From Microbacterium salitolerans (GTDB lineage Bacteria; Actinomycetota; Actinomycetes; Actinomycetales; Microbacteriaceae): a DNA stretch of 64,000 nucleotides. The translations under genes and the position numbers were made by a program. This document shows positions 1 to 9,042 of this stretch, piece by piece. Below the pieces are notes generated by a model. It was not told the origin of the DNA. It was given only the letters and a program-made list of their open reading frames with translations, and made no database searches. The stretch spans positions 62,001 to 126,000 of the forward strand of contig NZ_JAHKSH010000005.1 of the NCBI RefSeq assembly GCF_019720895.1, read 5' to 3'. Position 1 is the stretch's first letter, and the number at the start of each line of letters is the position of its first letter.

Positions 1-387
1 TGCGATCGAGAGCACCGTGACGACGATCTGCACCTCGTTGCGGAGACCGCCGACGAACGAGGGGCGCAGAGGCCGGTCGATGAGGCGGCAGACCAGGATC
101 GCGTCGGTCGAGGGGCGACCCTCGCGACGGAAGAACGAGCCGGGGATCTTGCCGGCGGCGTAGGAACGCTCCTCGACGTCGACCGTCAGCGGGAAGAAGT
201 CGAATCCCTCGCGGGGGTGCTTGCCGGCGCTGGTCGCCGACAGGAGCATCGTCTCCTCGTCGAGGTATGCCGCGACGGCACCCTGCGCCTGCTGCGCGAG
301 GCGACCGGTCTCGAAGCGGATCGTGCGGGTGCCGAAGCGGCCGTTGTCGAGAACGGTCTCCGCGGCGGTGATCTCAGGACCTTCCAA
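1..387 (-). CDS. pnp: Polyribonucleotide nucleotidyltransferase (PNPase), N-terminal part only
   Basis: Phosphorolytic 3'-5' exoribonuclease that degrades mRNA and can add tails. Only the first 129 codons are present; the gene runs off the left edge. The reading starts [19 protein letters not shown] and continues with [19 protein letters not shown] and the [20 protein letters not shown] block, which matches the start of the first RNase PH domain of PNPase. The start is TTG (385-387), chosen because AAGGAG lies about 10 nt upstream and because it gives the family's usual N terminus. In most actinobacteria pnp directly follows rpsO; here rpsO is 8.8 kb upstream, so pnp needs its own promoter. 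I could not identify a convincing one in 388-590. Confidence 0.95.
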   Translation of the reverse strand, partial: MEGPEITAAETVLDNGRFGTRTIRFETGRLAQQAQGAVAAYLDEETMLLSATSAGKHPREGFDFFPLTVDVEERSYAAGKIPGSFFRREGRPSTDAILVCRLIDRPLRPSFVGGLRNEVQIVVTVLSIA

Positions 388-546
388 GAGGTCTCTCCTT
401 CTGTCGTGCCCGCGTCGTGCGGGCGCTGAAAGGAGCAGGAGCGAGGAGTGACGTGCTGGCCACCAGGAGAAATCCACCGGACGCGCCGGGAGACCACTTC
501 TAGGGACCAGCTCCTGCGAGCCTGCTCCGCGGGTGTTGAATTGTGA

Positions 547-561
547 ATCCGTCAGACGGAT
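547..561. terminator. Short palindrome downstream of the GT4-SGNH gene
   Basis: ATCCGTC and GACGGAT flank a single A. It lies about 30 nt past the stop of the glycosyltransferase gene and upstream of pnp. The one-base centre means the RNA hairpin would lose its inner pairs, so this may be a weak terminator or a protein-binding site. Confidence 0.3.
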
Positions 562-590
562 CCCCCGTCAGCCTATCAGCGCGGCGCCGA

Positions 591-2576
591 TCAGAGGGCG
601 GGGGCTCCGTCGGACCCCTGACGCTCATCATCCCGCCGACGGCCGGGCACGATGACATAGTCGCCGTGCTTCGCGACCATGCCGTCGCCGGCCCGGCGGC
701 CGTGGAGACGCCGCCAGATCCACGGGAGCGCGTGACCCGTGAGCCACGGGCGCCCGTCGCCATCGACGTCGGTGTGGAGCGCATCGTCGAGGTCGGCGAG
801 GGCGACCGCATCCGGGATCCCGAGCACCTCCGCCGCTCGATACGACAGCAGTCGGTGTCCGCGCGACGCGAGATGGACCCGGTCCTCGGCGAACATCTCG
901 AGCGCCGTCAACTCGGGCAGCGCCTCGACGTCGACGAGCATCGACTCCGTCTCACGGGCGACGCGGCGCAGTTCGTGAGCGAAGCGCGCGAAGCGTCCCT
1001 GCATCACGCGCACCGACCGCCGCCGCGGCAGGAAGGGCGTCACGAGAAGGACATCGGCGCCGGACTCCCGGAGCCGGACGACGCCCTGCTCGAGCTCGCG
1101 CGCGGTCCGCTCGGGATCCGCCATGTGTCCGATGAGGTCGTTGGAACCCATGAACACGGCCGCGAGGTCGGGCTTCAGGTCGAGGGCGGCGGGGATCTGA
1201 TCCTCGATGAGGTCGCGCACGCGCCGGCTGCGCACGGCGAGGTTGGCGTAGCGGAAGTCCTCTCCGGCGCTCTCGGCGAGCATCGTCGCCAGACGATCGG
1301 CCCAGCCGCGGTACTGCCCGCTCTCCATGCGCGAGGTGTCGCAGAGGCCCTCCGTCAGCGAATCGCCCAGCGCGACGAACTGACGCCAGCTGCGGCGCTC
1401 AACCGGGGCGACAGGTGCGAGGGGGCGCGTCGCGGATCGCACGACGAGGCTGTCGTCGAAGCCGCGCAGGCGCGTCGCCTCGACGTAGTGGCCGACCAGC
1501 TGCTCTGTGAGCGCGCCCCACGTGCGCGCGCGCACGCCCTCGCGCGCCGCCTCGCCGAACGAGCGGCGCTTCGCCTCGTCGCCCAGCAGGTCCTCGACGC
1601 GCGCGCGGAGATCCTCGAGATCGCCCGGCGTGTAGAGCCACCCGTCGATCGAGCTGCGCACGAGGTCGACGGGCCCCCCGGATCCCGTGGCGACGACCGG
1701 GACGCCGCTCGAGAGCGCCTCCTGCACCGTCTGACAGAAGGTCTCGGACTCGCCGGGATGCACGAAGACGTCGAAGCTCGCGACGGCGCGACCGAGGTCG
1801 TCGCCGAGGAAGCCCGTGAAGACGGCGTCCGGGAGCTCGCGCTCGAGGCGCGCCCGCTCCGGGCCGTCCCCGACGATGACGAGGCGCGTGCCCGGCAGAT
1901 CCGCGAGCACGCGCAGATCCTCCACCTGCTTCTCCGGGGCCAGGCGCCCCACGTATCCGACGATCCGCTCGCCGGGCGCGATCTGCGCACGCCAGTCGTC
2001 GTCGCGGCGCGCGGGTGAGAACCGCTCCGCGTCCACACCCCGCCCCCATCGCCACAGCCGGTCGACGTCGAGGGCGGCGAGCTGCTGCTCCGCCGCGGTC
2101 GACGGCACGAGCGAGAGCGTCGCCCTCCGGTGCAGGCGGGCGACGTGCGCCTCCGCGAGGGCCGCGACACCGGGGACGCCGTACTTGGCGGTGTAGGCGA
2201 CGATGTCGGTCTGATAGATCGCGACCGTCGGGATCCCGAGGCCGTCGGCTGCGACGAGCCCCTGCCACCCGAGGACGGCGGGCGAGGCGAGGTGGACGAC
2301 GTCCGGCCGGTAACCCGCGAGGATCCGCCGCAGCTGAGCGACGGGGGCGAGGGCGACGCGCACCTCGGGATAGCTCGGCAGCGGCACCGAGGTGAGGAGC
2401 GCCGTCTCGCTCGGCATCTCGACGCCCGCCACCCCGTCCGGCTGGCCCGACGCCTTCGGCGCGATGACGAGGGTGTCGTGACCGAGCGCCTTCAGGTGGC
2501 GCACGACCTGGAGCACGGAGTTCGTGACCCCGTTCATGTGCGGGAGATAGCTCTCGGCGACGATCGCGACTCGCAT
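591..2576 (-). CDS. GT4 glycosyltransferase fused to SGNH/GDSL hydrolase
   Basis: A 661-residue two-domain protein. The first ~385 residues form a GT-B fold GT4 glycosyltransferase: it opens MRVAIVAESYLPHMNGVTNS, has the GYVGRLAPEKQVE donor-binding segment and the E-x7-E motif in GESETFCQTVQEALSSG. From about residue 400 a GDSL/SGNH esterase follows, with block I GDSLTEG, block III GSND and block V DRVHL (Asp-x-x-His). No signal peptide, so both activities are probably cytoplasmic. The GT part resembles PimB/MgtA-type mannosyl or glucuronosyl transferases; the substrate is unknown. The start at 2576 gives the GT4 N terminus; an upstream in-frame extension lacks one. A CATTCT box lies 6 nt before the ATG. 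The order GT then SGNH suggests sugar transfer coupled to deacylation of a glycolipid or polymer, which is inference. Confidence 0.88.
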   Translation of the reverse strand: MRVAIVAESYLPHMNGVTNSVLQVVRHLKALGHDTLVIAPKASGQPDGVAGVEMPSETALLTSVPLPSYPEVRVALAPVAQLRRILAGYRPDVVHLASPAVLGWQGLVAADGLGIPTVAIYQTDIVAYTAKYGVPGVAALAEAHVARLHRRATLSLVPSTAAEQQLAALDVDRLWRWGRGVDAERFSPARRDDDWRAQIAPGERIVGYVGRLAPEKQVEDLRVLADLPGTRLVIVGDGPERARLERELPDAVFTGFLGDDLGRAVASFDVFVHPGESETFCQTVQEALSSGVPVVATGSGGPVDLVRSSIDGWLYTPGDLEDLRARVEDLLGDEAKRRSFGEAAREGVRARTWGALTEQLVGHYVEATRLRGFDDSLVVRSATRPLAPVAPVERRSWRQFVALGDSLTEGLCDTSRMESGQYRGWADRLATMLAESAGEDFRYANLAVRSRRVRDLIEDQIPAALDLKPDLAAVFMGSNDLIGHMADPERTARELEQGVVRLRESGADVLLVTPFLPRRRSVRVMQGRFARFAHELRRVARETESMLVDVEALPELTALEMFAEDRVHLASRGHRLLSYRAAEVLGIPDAVALADLDDALHTDVDGDGRPWLTGHALPWIWRRLHGRRAGDGMVAKHGDYVIVPGRRRDDERQGSDGAPAL

Positions 2577-2582
2577 GGGGCC

Positions 2583-2588
2583 AGAATG
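2583..2588 (-). promoter_or_regulatory. Possible leaderless -10 box for the GT4-SGNH gene
   Basis: CATTCT read on the minus strand ends 6 nt before the ATG at 2576. It keeps the A at position 2 and the T at position 6 of TANNNT but lacks the first T, so it is weaker than others in the window. Confidence 0.4.
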
Positions 2589-2732
2589 ACGTGCGCGCCC
2601 CGCCCAGAAAGCCGGAAACGGGCGCCTTCGCGAGATGTTCACGGCGTGCATCCGACTGTTCAGCGGCTGGCTCCCGCTGTTCACCGTCGGTTCGCCCGCG
2701 GTTCTCCCGCGGCGAGCCGGCCGTGCGCGCAC

Positions 2733-2778
2733 GCGTCCGCCGTGCGCCTCTGCGATGTCAGAGACGCACGGCGGACGC
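2733..2778 (-). terminator. Strong hairpin terminator after the GH59-like gene
   Basis: A 14-bp perfect outer stem (2733-2746 with 2765-2778), one C/A mismatch, then a 5-bp inner stem CTCTG/CAGAG around a 6-nt loop. No U tract follows, as is common in high-GC actinobacteria. It lies between the stop at 2806 and the next minus-strand gene. Confidence 0.75.
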
Positions 2779-2805
2779 ATGGTCGCGCGACAGCGCCGCG
2801 GTGCG

Positions 2806-5800
2806 CTACGGCACGGCGTCGTACGAGACGTCGCCCGCGTACTCCGTGCCGTCGGCGCCGATTCCCGTCACCGTGATCGAGCCCGCGGCCAGCTCGCCCG
2901 AGCGCGTGTTCACCCGCGCCGACTCGGTCTCGCCCGGCCCCACCGTCATCTCCCGCGTGCCGAACTCGGTCGACACCGTGACATCGGCCGCGGTGTCGTC
3001 CGGGTTGTGCACCGTGGCGACGAGGTGCACGAACGGGCCGTGCCTGCGCGTCTCGACGCTCGGCTCGAGGTCCAGGTGCTCCGCCTCCTCGCCCGCCACC
3101 GCGAGCCACGAGATCACCGGATCGGAGGTCCCCGCTCCCTCGCTCGTGACCAGGTAGTCGACGGTCGCCGCCTCGTCCAGCGTGAACGTCAGATCCGCCG
3201 ACACGCGGTCGTTCGCCCCCGACAGATCGATGTCGCTCGTCGCGAGCTGCTCCCCGTCGACCGACACCGACTGGATCATCGGGCGCGTGACACCCCACCA
3301 CTCGGCGAATCCCGCGGTGAGCGTGTATGTGCCCGCTTCCAGCGGCAGCCGATAGCTCAGGTCGGAGGTGTCCTGCCAGAGCCCCGTCGAGTACTTGTCA
3401 CCGAGGTCGGCGCTGCCCTTCACGTGCATGCCGTCCGGACGGTGGCCCCACTCGCCGGCGCCCGCGGACGCGCGGTCGGCGACGTCGTTGCGCAGATCGG
3501 GGAAGGAACCCTCCACGGCCAGATACTGCGGGGACTCCTCGCCGGCGCCCGAGTCGACGTAGTACCGGATGCCCTCCGGCACGACCTCGTACTCGGCCTC
3601 GACAGCGGTCGTCTCGTCGATCATCCCGCGCACGGCGAGCGTCTCATAGGCAGTGCGGGAGGCGTCGACCGACTCCTCATCCCACGTCACGGCACGCTCG
3701 GTGCCGTCGACGACCACGGTCTCGGGAAGCTCCGCGTCCGCGGAGACCGCACCGGCGAGGCCGATCTCCTCGACCTCGACGGCGTCGAGCTGCTCGGCCG
3801 CGCGGTCGAGACGCTCGGCGAGGCCGTTCGCCCCCTCCGTGTCGAGGCCATGGGCCAGCGGATCCGCCGCGGCCGCGCGGGCGTGGGCCAGCGTCGTCTC
3901 CACGAGGGCCCACTTGTCCGGATCCTTCCCGTCGCCGGTGAGCTCCTCCGCCTCGGCGATCGCGTCGGTCAGCCTCGACGCATCCGCCTGCTCGGCGTCG
4001 GCCATCCGCTTCACGACGCCCACGGCATCGATGTTGAATTCGGCATCGTCGGCCGTCTCGAACCGCACCGTGTGCTCGCCGTCTGGCAGTCCGCGCAGCC
4101 GCAGCGCGGTCTTCTCCGACCCCGCCTGCTGCGTCGGCGCACCGGTCAGGATGCGCTCTCCGTCGACCGTGACGTCGAACGTGGTCTCGCCCGAGTTGCT
4201 GCCGATGAGGTCGAGCCCCGTGCCGGTGAAGGCGTACGTCATGCTCGCGCCCTGCCCCGTGGTGAGCGAACGGGTCCGCTGCCACTCGTACATGCTCTGG
4301 CCGTTGACGTGCTGCCAACCGTCGTCGAACTGGAGCACGGGTTCGGACGAGTCCGCCCAGCTGACCTGGTGCATGCCGTCGACGACATCGGTGTAGTACG
4401 GCGTATAGCCGTCGATCGGCGTGACCCGCAGATTGTCGAACTGCACGAACGAGAAGCTCGAGCCGAGCTGGATGCGGCCGGTGGCCTGGGGCGACGGGTC
4501 GACGTACTCACCGACCTCGACGCCGTTGACGAGTGCGGTGTAGGTGTCGCCCGCCACTCGGACGGCGATCGTGTTCCACACATCGGGTCCGGTCGCGAAG
4601 CCGGCGTCGGGAGCATCCGCCGTGCGGCCTTCGGCCACCGTCTCACCGTAGCGCTGCAGTGACCACGCCCCGTCCGGATCGAGCCGGAGCTCCGCGGCCG
4701 ATACGTTCTGCCCGTTCGAGGTGCCGCCCTGCTCGCGCGCTCCGATCGAGGCGTACTGATCATCGCCCGGCTCGAACAGCACGTCGGCCGACGCGGTGTA
4801 GTTCGCCCATCGGAAGTCGCCGATCGTCGTCTTCGGGTCGCCTCCGTTCCAGGCACCGCCGACCATGTCGGGGCCGATCTGCTGGCGCAGCACGCGACCG
4901 TGCTCGGTGTCGTCCGTCGCGACGGACTCGAACGCGCCGTTGGTGTCGTGCGTGTACCGCGGCGTCGCACCGGCGTCCTCGACCCCGGCGCCCGGCGTGC
5001 CCTCCGGCTTCGGCTTCGCGCCGCGGGACTCGAGATATCCCTCATCCGAGTCGACGAGCTCTCCGCTGTCCGGGTCGTACGTGACGATCGCGCCCTTCTC
5101 GTCGTAGTCGAAGTCATCGGCATAGATCACGCCGTCGTCGACGACGCCGTTGTCTGTGCCCGTCGCGTCCGTGTCGAGCACGTCGCGACCGCCGTCCTCT
5201 GCGGTGTGCTCGGGCGCCGTCGGAAGCCGGTTGCCCGCGCCCTCCCTCGGCACGAGCGCGCCGTCGTCGCCCACCGTGGCCTGATCGAGCGTCGTCGCGG
5301 TGACCGCGGACCACGGCTCGACGGTCACCGTGTAGGTGCCCGCTGCGTCGGGCTGCAGCTCGGCGACGGGCGAGACGTAGTCTGCGTCGTAGGCCTCACC
5401 ATCGTCGGCGGCGCGCGACTGCCACACCTCCATCGTCGCGTCGTCGCCCAGACCGAGGTCGCTCGCGGTGATCTCGTACGTGCGGGTATACGAGCTGTCG
5501 TTGACGATCACCGTCGAGAAGTCGGACGCATCAGGGGCGGCGAGGGTCGTGTACGAGTTCCCCCCGGCCAGGGCGCCGCTGGGCGGGTTGCCGCGCCCGA
5601 GCGTGCTGTCGGAGGCCTGCGGGATCGCTCGCCAGATGCCGTTCGCGTCGGCGTCGCCGGTGGGGTTCTCCCACCCGAGCTGCGCGAACTGCGTGAAGTG
5701 CTGGAGGACGGCGAGCCCCGCGTCGTAGTACAGCCATCCCGACCAAGGATCGCGGGCGCTTACGAGCTCCTTCGAGGAGTACTGGAACCCGTCGTAGAAC

Positions 5801-6921
5801 GAGCCGATGGCCGGCTGGTAGATCGTCATGGTGCGGCGCGACGCATCGAATCCGGTCGTGATCCAGTTCGCCATCTCGAGCGGACCGTTCACACCGCCCA
5901 TGTCGGTGCCTGTCCCGCCGGCGCCGTCGTCGTTGGTGTTGTTGGGCCGGTCCGCCGAGTTCGAGAACGTCGCCTGTCCCTCGGAGTTCCACACCTCCAT
6001 GTCCAGCTCCTCGGCGGCACGCGTCATGTTGCCGTTGCCGTCGTCTGCGCTGCTGTAGTGGAAGGCGGCGATGTCGACCGCGTCGCGCAGCGTCGCATCG
6101 TCCGGATCCGTCAGTCGGTCGCCGAAGTCGGTCGGGGGCGTGCCGACGGTGTCACCTGCGACGGTCTGGATCGCCTGGAAGAGCGCGCGCTCCTCGTCCG
6201 ACACGTATCCGTTGTTCGGGTCGTCGGCGGTCACGCCTTCGTACCCGGCCTCGTCCGCGGCCACCTGCGCCGAGAACTCGACGAAGACGCCCTCATCGGG
6301 GTCGTGGGTCTCGTTGTGGTCGGGGTTGATCGAGTCGACCATGATGCCGTACTCGCGGTACGCCGCGAGGGCCGTGTTCTTGAACCAGATGTACTCGTCA
6401 GCCTTGTCCGTCACCCAGGCGGGGGTGGTCCAGCGCAGGAGACTCAGATGGATGTCGCCGTCCGCGACGCGCTCTGCGTCGGCGGCGAGCTGGAATCCGG
6501 GTTCGCGCTGCACGTTCGGATACTCATCGCGGCCGCGCATGGTCGACGCGTTCGGACCGGTCGAGGTGTTGCGGTCGTTGCCCATCTCGATCTTGACGGT
6601 GTTCATGATCGGGCGCTCGCCGCCGTAGAGCACCTCGAGGAGCTCCCAGTACTTCTCCGGCTGCTCGGCCTTGTAGTCCATCAGCAGCGAGCTGGTCGAG
6701 TTCGCCGACAGCACGCCGAACCCCTTGAACGTGAGTCCGTTGCGATTCTCCGCGGCCGCGGCGACGTCGGCGCCGGTGACGGCGACCGAGACGACGTCCT
6801 CCGGCGCCGCGGTCGCGACGCTCGGCGTCACGAGCGCGCCGACGACGGCGACCGCGGTCGCCCCTGCGGCGAGCACCCGGCCTCGTGCTCGGCCGGTGAT
6901 CGGTGGGCATGGTCGTGTCAT
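2806..6921 (-). CDS. Secreted multi-domain glycoside hydrolase, GH59 (galactosylceramidase)-like
   Basis: A 1371-residue exported protein. The signal peptide (residues 1 to ~38) has RARGR, a hydrophobic core and an ATAA cleavage region. The catalytic part has the GH59-like opening FKGFGVLSANSTSSLLMDY and MNTVKIEMGNDRNTS. Candidate acid/base is Glu204 in DHNE, and candidate nucleophile is Glu314 in VWNSEGQATF, matching the clan GH-A pattern. Downstream lie a LamG-like segment around 'SADVLFEPGDDQYASIG', a galactose-binding-like module ending 'FNIDAVGVV', a FIVAR-like helical stretch, a bacterial Ig-like 4 repeat (VTWDEESVDASRTAYET) and a C-terminal carbohydrate-binding-like module. The likely target is a beta-galactoside of a plant or host glycan or glycolipid. 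The start at 6921 is preceded by GAGGG; a longer in-frame reading to 7047 lacks a signal sequence at its end. GH30 or GH5 relatives are the alternative. Confidence 0.78.
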   Translation of the reverse strand: MTRPCPPITGRARGRVLAAGATAVAVVGALVTPSVATAAPEDVVSVAVTGADVAAAAENRNGLTFKGFGVLSANSTSSLLMDYKAEQPEKYWELLEVLYGGERPIMNTVKIEMGNDRNTSTGPNASTMRGRDEYPNVQREPGFQLAADAERVADGDIHLSLLRWTTPAWVTDKADEYIWFKNTALAAYREYGIMVDSINPDHNETHDPDEGVFVEFSAQVAADEAGYEGVTADDPNNGYVSDEERALFQAIQTVAGDTVGTPPTDFGDRLTDPDDATLRDAVDIAAFHYSSADDGNGNMTRAAEELDMEVWNSEGQATFSNSADRPNNTNDDGAGGTGTDMGGVNGPLEMANWITTGFDASRRTMTIYQPAIGSFYDGFQYSSKELVSARDPWSGWLYYDAGLAVLQHFTQFAQLGWENPTGDADANGIWRAIPQASDSTLGRGNPPSGALAGGNSYTTLAAPDASDFSTVIVNDSSYTRTYEITASDLGLGDDATMEVWQSRAADDGEAYDADYVSPVAELQPDAAGTYTVTVEPWSAVTATTLDQATVGDDGALVPREGAGNRLPTAPEHTAEDGGRDVLDTDATGTDNGVVDDGVIYADDFDYDEKGAIVTYDPDSGELVDSDEGYLESRGAKPKPEGTPGAGVEDAGATPRYTHDTNGAFESVATDDTEHGRVLRQQIGPDMVGGAWNGGDPKTTIGDFRWANYTASADVLFEPGDDQYASIGAREQGGTSNGQNVSAAELRLDPDGAWSLQRYGETVAEGRTADAPDAGFATGPDVWNTIAVRVAGDTYTALVNGVEVGEYVDPSPQATGRIQLGSSFSFVQFDNLRVTPIDGYTPYYTDVVDGMHQVSWADSSEPVLQFDDGWQHVNGQSMYEWQRTRSLTTGQGASMTYAFTGTGLDLIGSNSGETTFDVTVDGERILTGAPTQQAGSEKTALRLRGLPDGEHTVRFETADDAEFNIDAVGVVKRMADAEQADASRLTDAIAEAEELTGDGKDPDKWALVETTLAHARAAAADPLAHGLDTEGANGLAERLDRAAEQLDAVEVEEIGLAGAVSADAELPETVVVDGTERAVTWDEESVDASRTAYETLAVRGMIDETTAVEAEYEVVPEGIRYYVDSGAGEESPQYLAVEGSFPDLRNDVADRASAGAGEWGHRPDGMHVKGSADLGDKYSTGLWQDTSDLSYRLPLEAGTYTLTAGFAEWWGVTRPMIQSVSVDGEQLATSDIDLSGANDRVSADLTFTLDEAATVDYLVTSEGAGTSDPVISWLAVAGEEAEHLDLEPSVETRRHGPFVHLVATVHNPDDTAADVTVSTEFGTREMTVGPGETESARVNTRSGELAAGSITVTGIGADGTEYAGDVSYDAVP

Positions 6922-7017
6922 GTCGTTCCCTCTGCGTGTCACGGGCGGCGTCGTCGCCGCCGCACGGCCGCGCCGTCGCTCAGGCGTCGCGCGGGCAACT
7001 GCGTCGTTGCCTGCCCC

Positions 7018-7064
7018 AGTAGAGGGGCACGCCCGGACACCGGTCAAGGGAAACGAACACGTTC
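7018..7064 (-). promoter_or_regulatory. Promoter with adjacent palindrome upstream of the GH59-like gene
   Basis: On the minus strand, TTGACC (7042-7047) and TCTACT (7018-7023) are 18 bp apart and make a plausible sigma-70-type promoter. GAAC-AC-GTTC (7055-7064) sits just upstream of the -35 box and may be a regulator site. Confidence 0.5.
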
Positions 7065-7082
7065 AATCCGGTTGGGTCCGAG

Positions 7083-7096
7083 TCGAACAATTTCGA
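7083..7096. promoter_or_regulatory. Inverted repeat TCGAA-N4-TTCGA
   Basis: Perfect 5-bp arms around CAAT, about 36 bp upstream of the predicted -35 box of the GH59-like gene. Size and place suit a LacI- or GntR-type operator, but no regulator gene is adjacent. Confidence 0.35.
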
Positions 7097-7112
7097 GCGT
7101 GATTGCGGCGGA

Positions 7113-7763
7113 TCAGCCGCGCGGCAGGTTCGTCAGCAGGTCCGCGAACGATCCCCCCTCGCCGAGGTACGCCTCCGGGCTGTACGGATCCGCTCGACGC
7201 TCCTGAGCTCCGCCGACGATGCGCTCCGCGAGCTCGCGCGCCCCGCGGTCGACGCGCTTCTGCAGCGGCGCCACCTGATCGGCGCTCTCCCCCCAGTCCG
7301 CGCTCGCCGCGAAGACCGCGGTCGACACGGGCTCGGCGTGCAGGTACGTGAGGACGGGGCGGATCGCGTAGTCGAGCGCGAGCGAGTGCCGCGGCGTTCC
7401 CGCGGTGGCACCGATGAGAACGGGTGTGCCATCGAGCGCGTCGCGGTCGAGCACGTCGAGCCAGCTCTTGAACAGACCCGAGTATCCCGCCTGGAAGATC
7501 GGCGTCACGACGATCAGCGCGTCGGCCGCCGACACGTCGGCGTTCATCTCGGCGAGCGCCGTCGGAGCGAAGCCGGTCAGCATGCTGTTCGTGATGTCGT
7601 GGGCCACGTCGCGCAGCTCATGCACGCTCGCTGCGGCCTCGATGCCGCGCTCGCCCAGCTGGTGCGTCGCCGAGATCAGGAGCCTGTCGGCGAGCATGCG
7701 GCTCGACGACGGGTCCGAGAGCCCTGCCGAGACGACGGAGATCCGCACCGATTCGGATGTCAC
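7113..7763 (-). CDS. NAD(P)H-dependent FMN reductase, CE1759 type
   Basis: A 216-residue flavodoxin-fold reductase predicted to supply reduced FMN to the neighbouring monooxygenase. Visible features: IRISVVSAGLSDPSSSRMLADR (phosphate-binding loop region with SSSR) and the ALIVVTPIFQAGYSGLFKSW segment typical of NADPH-dependent FMN reductases, then 'GTPVLIGATAGTPRH'. The family is known as the reductase half of an LLM duo. Its GTG start overlaps the stop of the monooxygenase gene by 4 bp (GTGA), so translation is probably coupled and the two are made in step. Soluble, no signal peptide. Confidence 0.9.
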   Translation of the reverse strand: MTSESVRISVVSAGLSDPSSSRMLADRLLISATHQLGERGIEAAASVHELRDVAHDITNSMLTGFAPTALAEMNADVSAADALIVVTPIFQAGYSGLFKSWLDVLDRDALDGTPVLIGATAGTPRHSLALDYAIRPVLTYLHAEPVSTAVFAASADWGESADQVAPLQKRVDRGARELAERIVGGAQERRADPYSPEAYLGEGGSFADLLTNLPRG

Positions 7764-8998
7764 CGGTCTGCCGCCTTCCCGAACGCGGAGACCTCGGGCT
7801 GCGCGGTCGCATCCTGGTACGGAGAGCCGCCCGTCACGTTGTCGCCGCGGTTGTCGTTCGGACGCGGCTGCCGCGCCGGCCCGTCGCCGTACTTCTCGGC
7901 GACGCGACGCGCGTGCGTGGGGGCGTCGGGGACGTTCGCCGGGCGATCCTTCCGCAGCTCCCGGCGAAGTACGGGGACGACGTCCTCACCGAGGAAGTCG
8001 ATCTGCTCGAGCACCATCTTGAGCGGCAGGCCCGCGTGGTCCATGAGGAACAGCTGGCGCTGGTAGTCACCGAAAGTCTCGCGCATCGATGCGTAGCGGT
8101 CGATCACCTGCTGCGGAGATCCCACGGTGAGGGGCGTCATCTCCGTGAAGTCCTCCATCGTCGGACCGTTCCCGTATACGGGTGCGCTGTCGAAGTACGG
8201 ACGGAACCTGTCGACGGCGTCCTGCGAGTTCCTCGCCATGAACGCCTGCCCGCCGAGACCGACGATCGCCTGCTCGGGAGCGCCGTGACCGTAGTGCGCA
8301 AACCGCTGGCGATACAGGTCGATGAGCCGCTGGTAGTGCTCTTTCGGCCAGAAGATGTTGTTCGCGAAGAACCCGTCGCCGTAGTAAGCGGCCTGCTCGG
8401 CGATCTCGGGCGTGCGAATGGATCCGTGCCACACGAACGGCGGCACGTCATCGAGTGGACGCGGCGTCGAGGTGAAGCCGCTGAGCGCCGTGCGGAACTT
8501 CCCGTCCCAGTCGACGACGTCCTCGCGCCAGAGTCGATGCAGCAGGTTGTAGCTCTCGATCGCGAGGGGAAGGCCCTGGCGGATGTCCTTTCCGAACCAG
8601 GGATACACGGGCCCCGTGTTGCCGCGCCCCATGACGAGGTCGACGCGCCCACCGGCGAGGTGCTGCAGCATCGCGTAGTCCTCGGCGACCTTCACGGGAT
8701 CGTTCGTCGTGATGAGCGTCGTCGCCGTCGAGAGGATGATGCGCTCGGTCTGCGCCGCGATGTACGCGAGCGTCGTCGTCGGCGACGACGAGAAGAACGG
8801 CGGATTGTGGTGCTCGCCGATCGCGAAGACGTCGAGACCGGCCTCCTCCGCGTGCCTCGCGATCGTCGTGATGTCGCGAATCCGCTCGGCCTCGCTCGGC
8901 GTCTGCCCCGTCACGGGGTTGCGCGTGATGTCGCTGACGGAGAAGAGCCCGAACTGCATGCCCTTCCAGCTCTCGGCTCCCGCTGTCTGCTCACTCAT
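7760..8998 (-). CDS. LLM-class flavin-dependent monooxygenase, CE1758 type
   Basis: A 412-residue bacterial luciferase-like TIM-barrel enzyme that should use FMNH2 from its partner reductase to oxygenate an unknown organic or sulfur compound. It shows MQFGLFSVSDITRNP, the AIGEHHNPPFFSSSP segment, ILSTATTLITTNDPVKVAED and the LVMGRGNTGPVYPW flavin region. The C-terminal ~50 residues are Pro/Gly/Asn-rich and likely disordered. Start at 8998 (MSEQTAG) is preceded by AAGGGAAG; a longer in-frame reading to 9133 runs into the rpsO terminator. First gene of a two-gene operon with the FMN reductase. Confidence 0.92.
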   Translation of the reverse strand: MSEQTAGAESWKGMQFGLFSVSDITRNPVTGQTPSEAERIRDITTIARHAEEAGLDVFAIGEHHNPPFFSSSPTTTLAYIAAQTERIILSTATTLITTNDPVKVAEDYAMLQHLAGGRVDLVMGRGNTGPVYPWFGKDIRQGLPLAIESYNLLHRLWREDVVDWDGKFRTALSGFTSTPRPLDDVPPFVWHGSIRTPEIAEQAAYYGDGFFANNIFWPKEHYQRLIDLYRQRFAHYGHGAPEQAIVGLGGQAFMARNSQDAVDRFRPYFDSAPVYGNGPTMEDFTEMTPLTVGSPQQVIDRYASMRETFGDYQRQLFLMDHAGLPLKMVLEQIDFLGEDVVPVLRRELRKDRPANVPDAPTHARRVAEKYGDGPARQPRPNDNRGDNVTGGSPYQDATAQPEVSAFGKAADR

Positions 8999-9042
8999 GG
9001 TGTGCTTCCCTTCGTCGCGGGTGGATCCGCGAAAGTTCATGC

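Noticed and set aside
543-2018. Long plus-strand open frame (491 codons)
   Set aside because: Antisense to the GT4-SGNH gene; Arg/Ala/Asp-rich without motifs. Such long mirror frames are normal at this GC content.
4900-7206. Plus-strand open frame of 768 codons
   Set aside because: Lies opposite the GH59-like gene, whose frame has a signal peptide and catalytic motifs; the mirror has none.
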